Origin: DAITQM01 sp039794245
GTDB lineage: Bacteria; Pseudomonadota; Gammaproteobacteria; Xanthomonadales; Wenzhouxiangellaceae
NCBI GenBank assembly: GCA_039794245.1
Contig: JBDIVS010000008.1
Coordinates: forward strand, 52,830-116,829
Length of the DNA stretch: 64,000 nucleotides
Reading direction: 5' to 3'
Part shown: positions 1 through 8,900 of the stretch, piece by piece
How the letters are laid out: every line of letters starts with the position of its first letter
Numbering within the stretch: position 1 is the first letter of the stretch
Made by a program: the position numbers and the translations under genes
Notes under the pieces: model-generated
What the model was told of the DNA's origin: nothing
The model's database searches: none
Seen by the model: the letters and a program-made list of their open reading frames with translations, nothing else

Positions 1-98
1 TGGCGGCCGAAAACCGCCAATGTGCCGGTCCCGGTGCGATCGTCGCGGCGCTCTGTCTGTTGCCTCACCTCGCGCAACAGCTCGAGATAGGCTTTCAT
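1..98 (-). CDS. thyA: Thymidylate synthase, N-terminal fragment (runs off the left edge)
   Basis: The visible start reads MKAYLELLREV followed by DDRTGTGTLAVFGRQ. This matches the N-terminus of thymidylate synthase ThyA, including the DRTGTGT phosphate-binding segment whose Arg contacts dUMP. ThyA makes dTMP from dUMP with methylenetetrahydrofolate in the cytoplasm. The start codon overlaps the lgt stop in an ATGA arrangement, so the two are translationally coupled, and lgt-thyA is a widespread proteobacterial order. Only about 32 codons lie in the window, so completeness cannot be judged. Confidence 0.9.
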   Translation of the reverse strand, partial: MKAYLELLREVRQQTERRDDRTGTGTLAVFGR

Positions 99-955
99 CC
101 CGCCACCGGCCGCGAGCGCGACAGATAAAGCAGCACCAGACCTCCGGCCAGCATCGGCAGCGACAATAACTGCCCCATCGTCAGCCAATCGAACGCCAGA
201 TAGCCGATATGGGCGTCGGGCACACGGTACAGCTCGGCGAACATCCGAAACGCCGCATAGCCGGTCAAAAACCAGCCGGAGACCGCCATCTTCGGCCGCG
301 GCCGGCGCGAATACCAGTAAAGCAGCACGAACAGCAACAAGCCCTCCAACGAAGCCTGGTACAACTGCGAGGGATGGCGGGCCTGATCATTCAGCGCCCC
401 TTGCGCATACAGCATCAAAAGCCGGTCGTGGTCGGCAATCGGCGGTTCGAGTGCGGCCGGGAAAATCATCCCCCACGGGCGGTCGGTCAACCGCCCCCAC
501 AACTCGCCGTTGATGAAATTACCGAGCCGGCCGAACATCAGCCCGATCGGCACCAGCGGCGCGGCGAAATCGGTGATCGCCCAGAATCCGGCGCCGTGGC
601 GGCGGCCGTACCAGGCCATCGCCGCGATCACGCCGAGCAATCCGCCGTGGAACGACATGCCGCCTTCCCAAATGCGCAGCAGGCTGAGCGGATCGGCGAC
701 AAGCTGCGCCCAGCCGTAAAACAGCATGTAACCCAGGCGGCCGCCGAGGATGACGCCGAGCACGCAATAAAACAGAAGATCCTCGACCTCCGGCGGCTTG
801 AGCGGCCCGAGGCCGCGCGCCGCGCGCCGCCGGCCGAGCCACCAGAACGCCGCGAACCCCAGAAGATACATCACGCCGTACCAGTGCACGGCAAGCGGCC
901 CGAGGCTGAGTGCGAGCGGATCGAAATCGACGAGATAAGGTGTTCCTTGAGACAT
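95..955 (-). CDS. lgt: Prolipoprotein diacylglyceryl transferase
   Basis: Lgt moves diacylglycerol from phosphatidylglycerol to the lipobox cysteine of prolipoproteins at the inner membrane. The 286-residue product starts MSQGTPYLVDFDP and has several hydrophobic membrane segments. It carries the Lgt signature GRLGNFINGE, with the Arg and Asn residues known to be essential, and an HGGLLG segment. I chose the ATG at 955 because AGGAAG lies at a normal distance upstream and it sits 16 bases after the rlmI stop; a longer frame would run back into rlmI. It is the middle gene of rlmI-lgt-thyA. Two putative substrates, PilP and the Ig-like lipoprotein, are encoded further along in the window. Confidence 0.97.
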   Translation of the reverse strand: MSQGTPYLVDFDPLALSLGPLAVHWYGVMYLLGFAAFWWLGRRRAARGLGPLKPPEVEDLLFYCVLGVILGGRLGYMLFYGWAQLVADPLSLLRIWEGGMSFHGGLLGVIAAMAWYGRRHGAGFWAITDFAAPLVPIGLMFGRLGNFINGELWGRLTDRPWGMIFPAALEPPIADHDRLLMLYAQGALNDQARHPSQLYQASLEGLLLFVLLYWYSRRPRPKMAVSGWFLTGYAAFRMFAELYRVPDAHIGYLAFDWLTMGQLLSLPMLAGGLVLLYLSRSRPVAG

Positions 956-971
956 TATTTTGGCTTCCTGT

Positions 972-2177
972 TCAGCGCGCCGGCAGGACACGCAATAAAA
1001 AACCTTTCAGATAACCCGTTTCCGGAATTAGCGGGTGGCGCGGATGATCCGGCCCGGCGGCGAGCGGCATCAGCACCTGGATCTCGCGGTCGACATGGCG
1101 CGCCGCCTGGTTGATCACGGCCAGCAGGTCCTCGCCGGTGACATGCGCCGAACACGAAAAACTGGCCACCAGGCCACCCAATTTGACCAGCGGCAGCGCC
1201 GCCTGGTTTATCCGGCGGTAGGCCGCCAGTCCGGCTTTTTTGTCGCGCGCCTTTTTGACCAGCGCCGGGGGATCGACGATCGCCGCATCGAACCGCTCGC
1301 GCGTCTTGCGCGCCGCGGCAAAATAGTCATCGACATCCACCGCCGCGACGAGCAGGCGGTCGGCAACGCGGTTGCGCTCGGCGTTCGCCCGGAGCCGCCG
1401 GACGGCGTCGGGGGAACTTTCGACAGCGACCGCCGCCTCGGCGCCGGCGCGCAGCGCCTGGATGCTCCAGGCGCCGAGATAACTGTAAAGATCCAGCACC
1501 CGGCCGCCGCGCAGCCACGGCAAAAGACGCTGGCGGTTGAGCGTCTGATCGAAAAACCACCCGGTTTTCTGCCCGTGCCACGGATCGACGGCAAAACTCA
1601 ACCCAGCCTCCTGGACCTCGATCTCCTCAGGCACCTCGCCGAGCGCGGTGCACACCGTCCGTTCCAGGCCCTCCAGCTCGCGGACCGCCGTATCGTTGCG
1701 CCACAATATCCCGCGCGGCTCGAGCACCTGGCCCAGCGCCTCCTCGATGGCCGGACGGCGGGCATCGATACCGGCACTCAACGCCTGGGCGACGAGGATA
1801 TCGTCGTAACGATCGACCACCAGCCCCGGCAGACCGTCGCTCTCGCCGAACACCAACCGATAATACGGTTCGTGGAAAAACCGCCGGCGCAGGACCAGCG
1901 CCTGGCGCAGGCGTTCAGCAAAAAACGCCGCATCGATCAAGCGGTCCGCCTGGCGGCTCAGAAGCCGGGCGGCGATCAACGAATGCGGGTTGACATAGGC
2001 CACACCGAGCGGCGTGCCGTCGGAACGCTCGAGTGTCGCCAGGGCACCGGGAACAAACGCCTTGAGCGGCGTGGCAGCGTTATCGACCTCGTTGCTGTAC
2101 ACCCACGGATGACCAGCGGCCAGGCGCTTGTGCTCCCTCGGTTTGAGCCGCAACCCCGGCCGCTCATCATTGCTCAT
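972..2177 (-). CDS. rlmI: 23S rRNA (cytosine-5-)-methyltransferase, RlmI family
   Basis: The 401-residue protein has an N-terminal PUA domain (about residues 8-85; LRLKPREHKRLAAGHPWVYS) and a central linker. A class I SAM-dependent methyltransferase domain follows from about residue 200, with VLDLYSYLGAWSIQAL as SAM motif I and DAAIVDPPALVKK as the NPP-like motif. A late Cys sits in SFSCSAHV, as expected for an m5C methyltransferase. The family methylates C1962 of 23S rRNA in E. coli. Length and domain order are normal. It is the first gene of a run with lgt and thyA. The exact target nucleotide is inferred from the family. Confidence 0.9.
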   Translation of the reverse strand: MSNDERPGLRLKPREHKRLAAGHPWVYSNEVDNAATPLKAFVPGALATLERSDGTPLGVAYVNPHSLIAARLLSRQADRLIDAAFFAERLRQALVLRRRFFHEPYYRLVFGESDGLPGLVVDRYDDILVAQALSAGIDARRPAIEEALGQVLEPRGILWRNDTAVRELEGLERTVCTALGEVPEEIEVQEAGLSFAVDPWHGQKTGWFFDQTLNRQRLLPWLRGGRVLDLYSYLGAWSIQALRAGAEAAVAVESSPDAVRRLRANAERNRVADRLLVAAVDVDDYFAAARKTRERFDAAIVDPPALVKKARDKKAGLAAYRRINQAALPLVKLGGLVASFSCSAHVTGEDLLAVINQAARHVDREIQVLMPLAAGPDHPRHPLIPETGYLKGFLLRVLPAR

Positions 2178-2568
2178 AACCCCTCCTTTCCCGCCCGCAC
2201 CAGGGCCACACCGTCAAACATGACATCATAACAGCCGAGTATGCCGTCCCAGCGGTGAATGCCGCAGAAAGTTCATACACTTCCCAAGTCCAGCGTGATT
2301 ATCTATGGAGGCCTGCTCCGGGGCGGCTTCAAGCCGATTGTCGAACTCTGAAGAAAGGGCTCCCGCATGATCAGGGTCGGCGGCAGGCGGGCCGTGTGAA
2401 AAGCGCATCAGAATACAGGAAAAAAGAATACTAATACACCTGCAAAAAGCATGTTGCTCAGGCTGCGCATGGGCCTACAGGCCAGCGGCCGATCGTACAT
2501 TTCGAGATGGGTGGGCCCACGGGGCCCACCCGCTGCCGAGCGACGGACGGTGTTCGATCCACCGGCGG
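2178..2568. other. Intergenic region between rlmI and the exported-protein gene
   Basis: I see no convincing gene here. A possible 60-codon minus-strand frame (2226-2408) lacks homology and a clear ribosome binding site. The only strong structure is the hairpin at 2509-2531, listed separately. The part nearest 2178 should contain the rlmI promoter, but no good -35/-10 pair stands out. Confidence 0.5.
2509..2531 (-). terminator. GC-rich hairpin, possible terminator of the exported-protein gene
   Basis: A perfect 10-bp stem (GGGTGGGCCC / GGGCCCACCC) closes a 3-base loop about 40 bases downstream of the minus-strand stop codon at 2569. There is no clear T-run after it, so it may be a weak terminator or an mRNA-stabilising 3' hairpin. 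Confidence 0.45.
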
Positions 2569-3372
2569 TCAGTCGCCCATGATCCGGGTGCCGAAGTTGA
2601 TCGACGCGGCGGTGACCATCTGCGCCTGGCCTGCCAGGCCCATCGAGATGGTGATCGGGTTGCGGAAGAAGTCGCGGACCTGGGCTTCGCTGAGGCCGTA
2701 GGTGCCCATCAGATTGGCCTTGCTGATCAGGCCGGCGATGCACACCCGGGTGCCACGGAAATCCTCGCGCTGGAACTCGCCCGGTTCGATGCCCTGCATG
2801 ACGTTGATCGCCGAAAGCGGCAGTTCGATAACGCCGCCGAGCGGCAGACCGGTGCCCGGATCGATCAGCGCCGGGTCGTTCAGCACGTCGCTTTGGATGC
2901 GGTAAACGGGGAACACCCTAAAGCGGGTCTGCTGCCGCACACCGGTGTCGTTGGCGGCCAGATACACTGCAACCGGCGTCTGCCAATGGCAGAGCAGCGA
3001 ACGGCTGGCGCGCCTGGGCAGCGTGATGCTGTCGAGGTCGGGGATATCGAAACTGGTCGGCGCCGGCGCCGGGTTCAGCGTGATGCACGACGGGTCGGGC
3101 GGCTCGCCGGGCGGCGGCGTGCAGTCTTCCTGCAAGTTGATGAAGGCGCTGAGCAGGCCCAGCCATTTGACGTTGCGCCCGAACGAGTCGGGATCGCCGA
3201 CCTGATCGGCGGTCAGCGGCGCGGCGAGTTCGGGACCGGCGGCCTTGAAGGCCGGTTCACCGCCGGGCGGCGATAACGGATAAAAATCCTCGGCCGCCGC
3301 GGCCAGCGGCAGCAGCCCTAAGAACCAATAAATCAACCCCAGGCAGCAAATCAACCATTGACGTGATGACAT
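2569..3372 (-). CDS. Exported protein of unknown function
   Basis: A 267-residue protein with a clear Sec signal peptide (MSSRQWLICCLGLIY then a hydrophobic run ending LAAAAE). I do not recognise a family. The mature part is rich in Pro, Asp and Gly. It has a Cys-Pro-Pro-Pro stretch (EDCTPPPGEPPDPSC) that could hold a disulfide, a second Cys pair farther on, and a Gly/Ala/Gln-rich C-terminus. The ATG at 3372 is preceded by AAAGGGG; an upstream frame reaching 3582 would lack a signal peptide and run into the adjacent MITE. It stands alone, with a hairpin behind it and the repeat element in its upstream region, so its promoter may overlap or be separated by that element. Confidence 0.7.
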   Translation of the reverse strand: MSSRQWLICCLGLIYWFLGLLPLAAAAEDFYPLSPPGGEPAFKAAGPELAAPLTADQVGDPDSFGRNVKWLGLLSAFINLQEDCTPPPGEPPDPSCITLNPAPAPTSFDIPDLDSITLPRRASRSLLCHWQTPVAVYLAANDTGVRQQTRFRVFPVYRIQSDVLNDPALIDPGTGLPLGGVIELPLSAINVMQGIEPGEFQREDFRGTRVCIAGLISKANLMGTYGLSEAQVRDFFRNPITISMGLAGQAQMVTAASINFGTRIMGD

Positions 3373-3511
3373 GACAATACCCCTTTGCAATCGATTGGTG
3401 AGTACGCTTATATGGGCCGGCTCCAAACCCGGCAGGTCGCCGGCGGCCCGTACATTAATTAATACGTAAACGGCGCGCGAATCGTGCCATCGGCTGTGCC
3501 GTACCACTTGG

Positions 3512-3966
3512 CCCAACTGTTGCATAAATTCCCGGGATTCTCGGTCAAGCTGGCGAGTACAGCTTGGCCGATTGCCCGACAAATGCGTCGGGAACGCAAT
3601 TTGAACGGCCGCAGGCCGGCCCGTTGGGACAGGGCGAGGGCAGGACTGCCCGAGTAAAAACCGTAGTCATTCTACGGTTCGAGGGCAAGCGGGCATGAGA
3701 ACCAATCTCGGTATTCCGCGCGGCCGCGACGGCGGCGCTAAGCGTGCCGGGCAAGGCGCGAGGAGCGAAGTTTGGTCATTCCAAATCAGCGACGAGCAAC
3801 GCGGCTCGTGCGGAATGCCAAGATTGGTTCTCTATGTGCCGCCCGCTTGGGTGAGAAACCGGGCGCGTCACCATTTGTGAATTCGAGGTTTTGACTAATA
3901 TATACATAACTTACTGATGCAATTAAGAAATATAGAAATTCGAGCAAAAATTATGCAACTGTTGGG
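3512..3966. mobile_element. MITE-like element, long copy with nested insert
   Basis: Perfect 16-bp terminal inverted repeats (CCCAACTGTTGCATAA at the left, TTATGCAACTGTTGGG at the right) bound a 455-bp segment with no transposase gene. The same ends and about 85 bp of similar inner right-hand sequence recur at 37463-37608, which shows a dispersed family. Flanks are TTGG on the left and TTGA on the right, close to a 4-bp target duplication. The centre holds a separate inverted repeat (3686-3849). The right third is strikingly AT-rich compared with the genome. Confidence 0.8.
3659..3849. repeat. Nested inverted-repeat element inside the MITE
   Basis: A small perfect hairpin (AACCGTAG / CTACGGTT, 3659-3679) is followed by a long imperfect inverted repeat. 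Its left arm is 3686-3719 and its right arm 3810-3849. Both arms contain GAGAACCAATCT or its complement and end in CAAGCGGGC at the outside. The loop includes GAGGAGCGAAG and TCATTCC motifs like those of intergenic repeats in other proteobacteria, which is an impression from memory. No coding potential is evident. Confidence 0.65.
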
Positions 3967-4036
3967 TTGACCCTGCACCCGCTCGCCACGCCCCAACTTG
4001 CTTCCAAGATCGCTTGATATGGGACAATCGTCACCG

Positions 4037-5962
4037 ATGTACCGCATGTTGAATTATTGTTTTCCCATTCTGCTGCTCGCCGGACTGGCGCTGCCGTCCG
4101 CCTTACCGGCGCAGGTCGCCATACAAATCGAAGGCGTCGGCGGCGCCGAGCGGCAAAACGTGCTCGCCAATCTGACCGTAGCTCGCCTGGCGGCGGATCC
4201 GGAAGTGGCCGCCTGGCGTCTGCGGGCCGTCGCCGGCGAGGCGGCGGATGAAGTGCGCCAAGCGCTTAGACCTTTTGGCTATTATCGCGCGGACGCCACG
4301 CTCGAACTCGTGCCGCCGGAAACGGAAAAACCTCTGGAACGCATCGTGATTCGCGTCCAGCGCGGCCCGCCGCTGACCGTCGAGTCGGTCACCATCACGA
4401 TTAACGGGCCGGGGACAGCGCATCCCGAGTTCGCCGCCTGGCGCAAGCAATGGCCGCTGCCGGCCGGCGCGGTGCTCGATCAACGGCGGTATGAACAAGC
4501 CAAGCGCGAGCTGGAGCAGGCTGCCGCCGGCCTGGGATACGTCACCGCCGGCTGGGTGCCCGGGGGCACCCGGATCACGATCTCCCGGGATTTGCAGCAC
4601 GCGGCGATCGACTTGACGTTCGATACCGGCGAGCGGGCGGTCTTCGGCCGGGTGTCTTTCGCCGACGGGTATTTTTCCGCAGCCGTGATGCAGCGCTTCA
4701 AGCCGATCACCAGCGGTGAACCTTACGATCCCGGCGTGCTCGACCGCCTGCGCACCGATCTCGCCGCCAGTTTGTATTTCAGCGATATCGCGGTCATCGT
4801 CGAACCCGATCTCAGCCGTTCGCCGCCGGTCGTCGATGTCCGGGTCGAACTCGAACGGCGGCCGCCGAATACCTACGAAATCAGCGCCGGTTTCGGCACG
4901 GACACCGGACCGCGCATCGAATTGGGATGGAAACGGCATTATCTTTCGCCGCGCGGCGATCGCCTCGACCTGGGGCTCGGCGCCCAGCAGCAGGACGGCG
5001 AATTCGTACTGCGCGGCGAATACCGCACACCGCGCGGTGATGACCCCGGCGAGTACTGGTTCGGCCGCGGCCTGGCCCAGCGCGAGGACGAAGACTTCCG
5101 CTTCGAACGCACCGGCGACGGCGCCGAGGTGTTCCCGCGGTTCGACGGCGAAGTCCGGACGTTGAACCTGGGCGGTGGCCTGTTGAGCGAGCTGTGGCGC
5201 ACCGAAAGCTGGCCGGTGACCCAGCGTTTATTCCTCGATTTTACGACCGACGATTTCGACGCCCTGCAAATCACGGGGCTCGATCCGGCACAGGCGGCCT
5301 TGTTGGCCGACAACCCGGACCTGATCGCGCTGCTCAAAAGTTCACGCAACGTGATCTCCGCCGGCGCAAGCTGGAACCTGCGCCATATCCAGGGCATCGG
5401 CTTTGCGATCCGCGGGACGCGCGCCGAAGTGCGGCTGGCCGGTGCGGCGGGCGATCTCGGCTCGGATGTCAGCTTTGCGCAGATGTACGCCGGGGTGCGC
5501 CACAGCCGGATTTATCGCGGCCGACACAAAGTGATTGTGCGCGGCGAGGTGGGCTATACCGCCGCCAAAACCGATGAACTGACCGTCACCAGCGGCGGCC
5601 GATCGCTGGACTTGTCCATCACCCGCATTCCCGAACGTTTCCGCTTCAAGACCGGCGGTGACCGCACCGTACGCGGCTTTGGTTTCGATGCCCTGAGCAA
5701 CAACCGTTTGGGTTCGAATCACCTACTGACGATCAGCAGCGAATACGAATACCGCGTCGCCGAAGCATGGTCGGTCGCCGGATTTTTCGACGCCGGCAAT
5801 GCCTTCAACGACTTCGGCCAACGCGATCTGCGCAAGGCCGTCGGCATCGGGGCTCGCTGGTACACTCTGGTGGGCCCGGTCCGCCTCGACCTCGCCCATG
5901 CCCTCGACGATCCAGGCGATACCGTGAGCCTGCATCTGACCATCGGTTCGATCCTGCTATGA
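4037..5962 (+). CDS. tamA: Translocation and assembly module outer-membrane protein TamA (BamA/Omp85 family)
   Basis: TamA is an Omp85-family outer-membrane barrel that works with TamB in autotransporter and outer-membrane protein or lipid handling. The roughly 641-residue product has a signal peptide (MLNYCFPILLLAG...LPAQ). POTRA-like domains run from about residue 25 to 260 (EVRQALRPFGYYRADATLEL is typical TamA POTRA1). A C-terminal 16-strand barrel follows, with the conserved RFKTGGDRTVRGF segment and a final VGPVRLDLAHAL...LTIGSILL strand. The start is uncertain: 4037 and 4046 both fit the signal peptide, 4019 and 3998 less so. Its stop overlaps the tamB start (ATGA). The upstream 70 bases abut the MITE, so the promoter may be in or near it. 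Confidence 0.9.
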   Translation: MYRMLNYCFPILLLAGLALPSALPAQVAIQIEGVGGAERQNVLANLTVARLAADPEVAAWRLRAVAGEAADEVRQALRPFGYYRADATLELVPPETEKPLERIVIRVQRGPPLTVESVTITINGPGTAHPEFAAWRKQWPLPAGAVLDQRRYEQAKRELEQAAAGLGYVTAGWVPGGTRITISRDLQHAAIDLTFDTGERAVFGRVSFADGYFSAAVMQRFKPITSGEPYDPGVLDRLRTDLAASLYFSDIAVIVEPDLSRSPPVVDVRVELERRPPNTYEISAGFGTDTGPRIELGWKRHYLSPRGDRLDLGLGAQQQDGEFVLRGEYRTPRGDDPGEYWFGRGLAQREDEDFRFERTGDGAEVFPRFDGEVRTLNLGGGLLSELWRTESWPVTQRLFLDFTTDDFDALQITGLDPAQAALLADNPDLIALLKSSRNVISAGASWNLRHIQGIGFAIRGTRAEVRLAGAAGDLGSDVSFAQMYAGVRHSRIYRGRHKVIVRGEVGYTAAKTDELTVTSGGRSLDLSITRIPERFRFKTGGDRTVRGFGFDALSNNRLGSNHLLTISSEYEYRVAEAWSVAGFFDAGNAFNDFGQRDLRKAVGIGARWYTLVGPVRLDLAHALDDPGDTVSLHLTIGSILL

Positions 5963-8900
5963 AGCGATTGCGTTATCTGCTGTATCCGCTGGCCCTGGTC
6001 GCCCTCGTGGCCGCGGCACTGGCGTATTACGCGCTGGCCACCACCGGCGGCGCACGCTGGGCACTGCACCGGGCGATGCCGGAAGCTGCGTTCGGGCACC
6101 TTGAAGGGTCGCTGCTTGGTGGCCTCGTGGTGGAAGCATTCCGGCTGAAAGCCGCCGGTACGGTGATCTCATCGTCCCGCTTCGACCTGGACCTGGATTT
6201 GGGTGTTCTGCCGCCGCGGCTGATCGTCCGCCGCCTGGCCGCCGAACGGCTCGCGGTCGTTCTGCCCGAAGCCGGAGCGGAGAATGAAAGCGCCGGCAGC
6301 CGCGACTGGCCCGACCTGCGTTTACCTCTCCCGGCCGAAATCGAGACACTACACATCGCCGGATTCGTGATCACCGGCGGGCCGCTCGCCGCACCGCTGG
6401 CAATCGAGACCCTGTCGGCCCGGGCGGACATGGATGACCGCCTGAGGCTCGCGGAACTAAGCATTAGCGGCATCGCCTACGCCGGACAAAGCGCCAATCT
6501 GGGCTTGACCGGGACACTCGATCTCGCCCCACCGTATGCGCATACTCTGGAATTGCTCGTCGAAACGGCGGTCAGCGCCGAGAACAACGGGCCGGCAGCG
6601 GCGCTCCGCATGGAAGCCGAAGGCTCGTTGCACGCCTGGCGCGGCCGGGTGACCGCCAGCCCGCTGTGGCCGGCCGAGTTGGTGGTCCAGCTTGACGACC
6701 CGGAGCATTTTCTCGCCGGCGGCCAGTTCGAAACCTTACCGTGGCACGCCGAACTGACCCTGCCATCGGCCGCCTGGCCACCCGCTGCCGCGGCCTACGA
6801 GGTGCGCGATCTCAGGTTGACGGCGACCGGCCGCGGCGATGTCTTTCAACTCACCGGCACCTGGCATGTCGGCCTGCCCGCGCCGCTCGTCGGCAACTGG
6901 CAATTGCAGGCTGCAGGTGCCGGTGGCACGCTGCGTCTGGAGAAACTGGCCGGTGAAACGCCGGCCGGCGGCATCACGATGACCGGCCTCTACGATTTCA
7001 CCACCAGCCAGGCAGCCGGCGAGGTCCGGCTCGACGAATTCGATCCGGCCCGTCTGGCGCCGTCGCTGGCACCGCTTGGCACCTATTCCGGAACCTTGCC
7101 ACTGACATGGCACAACGGTTCTATCACGCTGACCGGCGGCCGATTGGGCGGTGACGGTGGCGCCGAGCTCAACCTCGACGGCCATTACACAGCGGATCGA
7201 ACCGGTGCTTTCGGACTCACGCTGACCTGGCGCGATCTGCTGTGGGCCGCTGACGAGGCACGCCAGGCGATCCGGAGCCCGACCGGCGAGCTGAAGCTGG
7301 CCGGCGACCGGGCGGAGTATCGGCTGGCCGGCGACTTCGCGCTGCGCACCGGCGACCTGCCCGCCGGCCGGTTCGCCGTCGAGGCGAGCGGCCGCGGTAC
7401 GGACCTCACACTCGATCACCTCGACGGCGACTGGCTGGCCGGCCGCTGGCTCCTTGAGGGCAACGCCCATCTTGCCGCCCCGTTCATCGCCCGCGCCGAA
7501 CTTCGTGCCGATAAGATCGACCCCGGGCAGCTCTGGCCGGCGTGGCCGGGACGCCTTGACGGGGCACTGGCGATTGCCATTGAAAGCACTGCGGCCGGGT
7601 TCGCCGCCGATCTGCAGCTCCACCACCTCGGCGGCGAACTGCGCGGCGAAGCCCTGACCGGTGCGGGGCGGATTCGCTATCGCGCCGGGCGCATCGAAAC
7701 GGCCGGCCTCAAAATCAAGAGCGGGGCCGCCGGGCTGTCGCTTGCCCCATTGCCGGATGCGGCGGGCGGCAAGGCAACCACAGAACAACCGCCGGCCGAC
7801 CCGCCGGCCAGTGTGTGGCCGCTCCAGCCACACCGCCTGGTACTCGAGCTACCCGAAATCCAGTCCTGGGTGCCGGCCTGGCGCGGCAGTCTGCACGCCA
7901 CGATCGAGAGCGAAGCGGCGCCGGACCCGGACTTGCCGGCACTGCGCTGGCGCATCACTGCCCGCGATGGGGTGTACCGCGACCTGAGCGCCGCCCTGGT
8001 CAACGGCGAAGGGCGGTGCTGTGCCCCGTTCGGCCTGCCGGGGACCGGCCGGCTGACGATCGAGGATGCCGCGTATCGCCGGCAGCGCGTCGATCGTCTT
8101 GTCGCCACCTGGCAAACAAGCGGCGAGTCGAGATCATTCGATTTCGAAGCCGAACATGCCGGCGACCGGCTGGCGATCCGTCTCGGCGCCGGCGGCGGTC
8201 CGCTCGATCGGCCGCTTGCCGGGCGGCTCGAAACCCTGGATCTGAACCATCGCGACCTCGGCGTCTGGCAGCTCGAAAAACCGGCCGAGTGGACGCTGAT
8301 ACCGGCCGCTCACCGGCTGCAGGTCGCGCCCTGCGTGGTCCGCATCGGAACGGCAACGACACTGTGCGCCAACGCCGATGTGGCCGCGGGCAGTCAGTCT
8401 CTCACCGTTCGCCTTGAAGCGCTGGGTACGGACTTGCTGGCCGCCGTGTTGCACCCGTGGCAGATATCCGGAGCGCAACTCTCGGGCAGTGCGGCGTGGC
8501 GGCACGAGACAGGATCACCACCCGAGCTGGAACTGAATGCCGCGCTGACGCCCGGCCGGCTCGAACACCGGCAATTCCCCGGCCGGGCGATTGCCCTCGA
8601 ACGGTTCACGCTGGCGGCGAACGGCGGCGAAGCGGACGGTTACGGCGCGGCGTTTGACGCCCAGACGGAAATCGGCGGGGCAGACGGCCGCCTGCGGCTC
8701 GCCGCCTGGCCGGAAGCCGGTGCCGCTGACAGTGCGGCGCTGGCCGGGCACCTCAGGCTTGCCATCCCCGATCTGGCGGTCGTGCACCGTCTCGCACCCG
8801 CGCTCGGTATCGAAGGTGGCCGGATCGAAGCCGCATGGGACGTGGGTGGGACACTGGCCAGCCCGGAACTAGCCGGCCAACTGATCGTCGCCGGCGGCGC

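Noticed and set aside
1035..2231. A 398-codon open frame on the plus strand opposite rlmI
   Set aside because: It mirrors a clear rlmI gene, has an Arg/Gln/His-rich composition typical of antisense frames in GC-rich DNA and no recognisable motif. The same applies to long frames opposite tamA, hyuA, gltA, the antiporter and glmU.
2226..2408. A 60-codon minus-strand frame
   Set aside because: No ribosome binding site, no homology and biased composition.
3512..3966. A complete insertion sequence between the CCCAACTGTT ends
   Set aside because: No frame inside encodes transposase motifs; the element is non-autonomous.
3998..4036. An earlier start for tamA at 3998 or 4019
   Set aside because: These would place a polar stretch before the signal peptide and have no better ribosome binding site; 4037 or 4046 fits the signal peptide.
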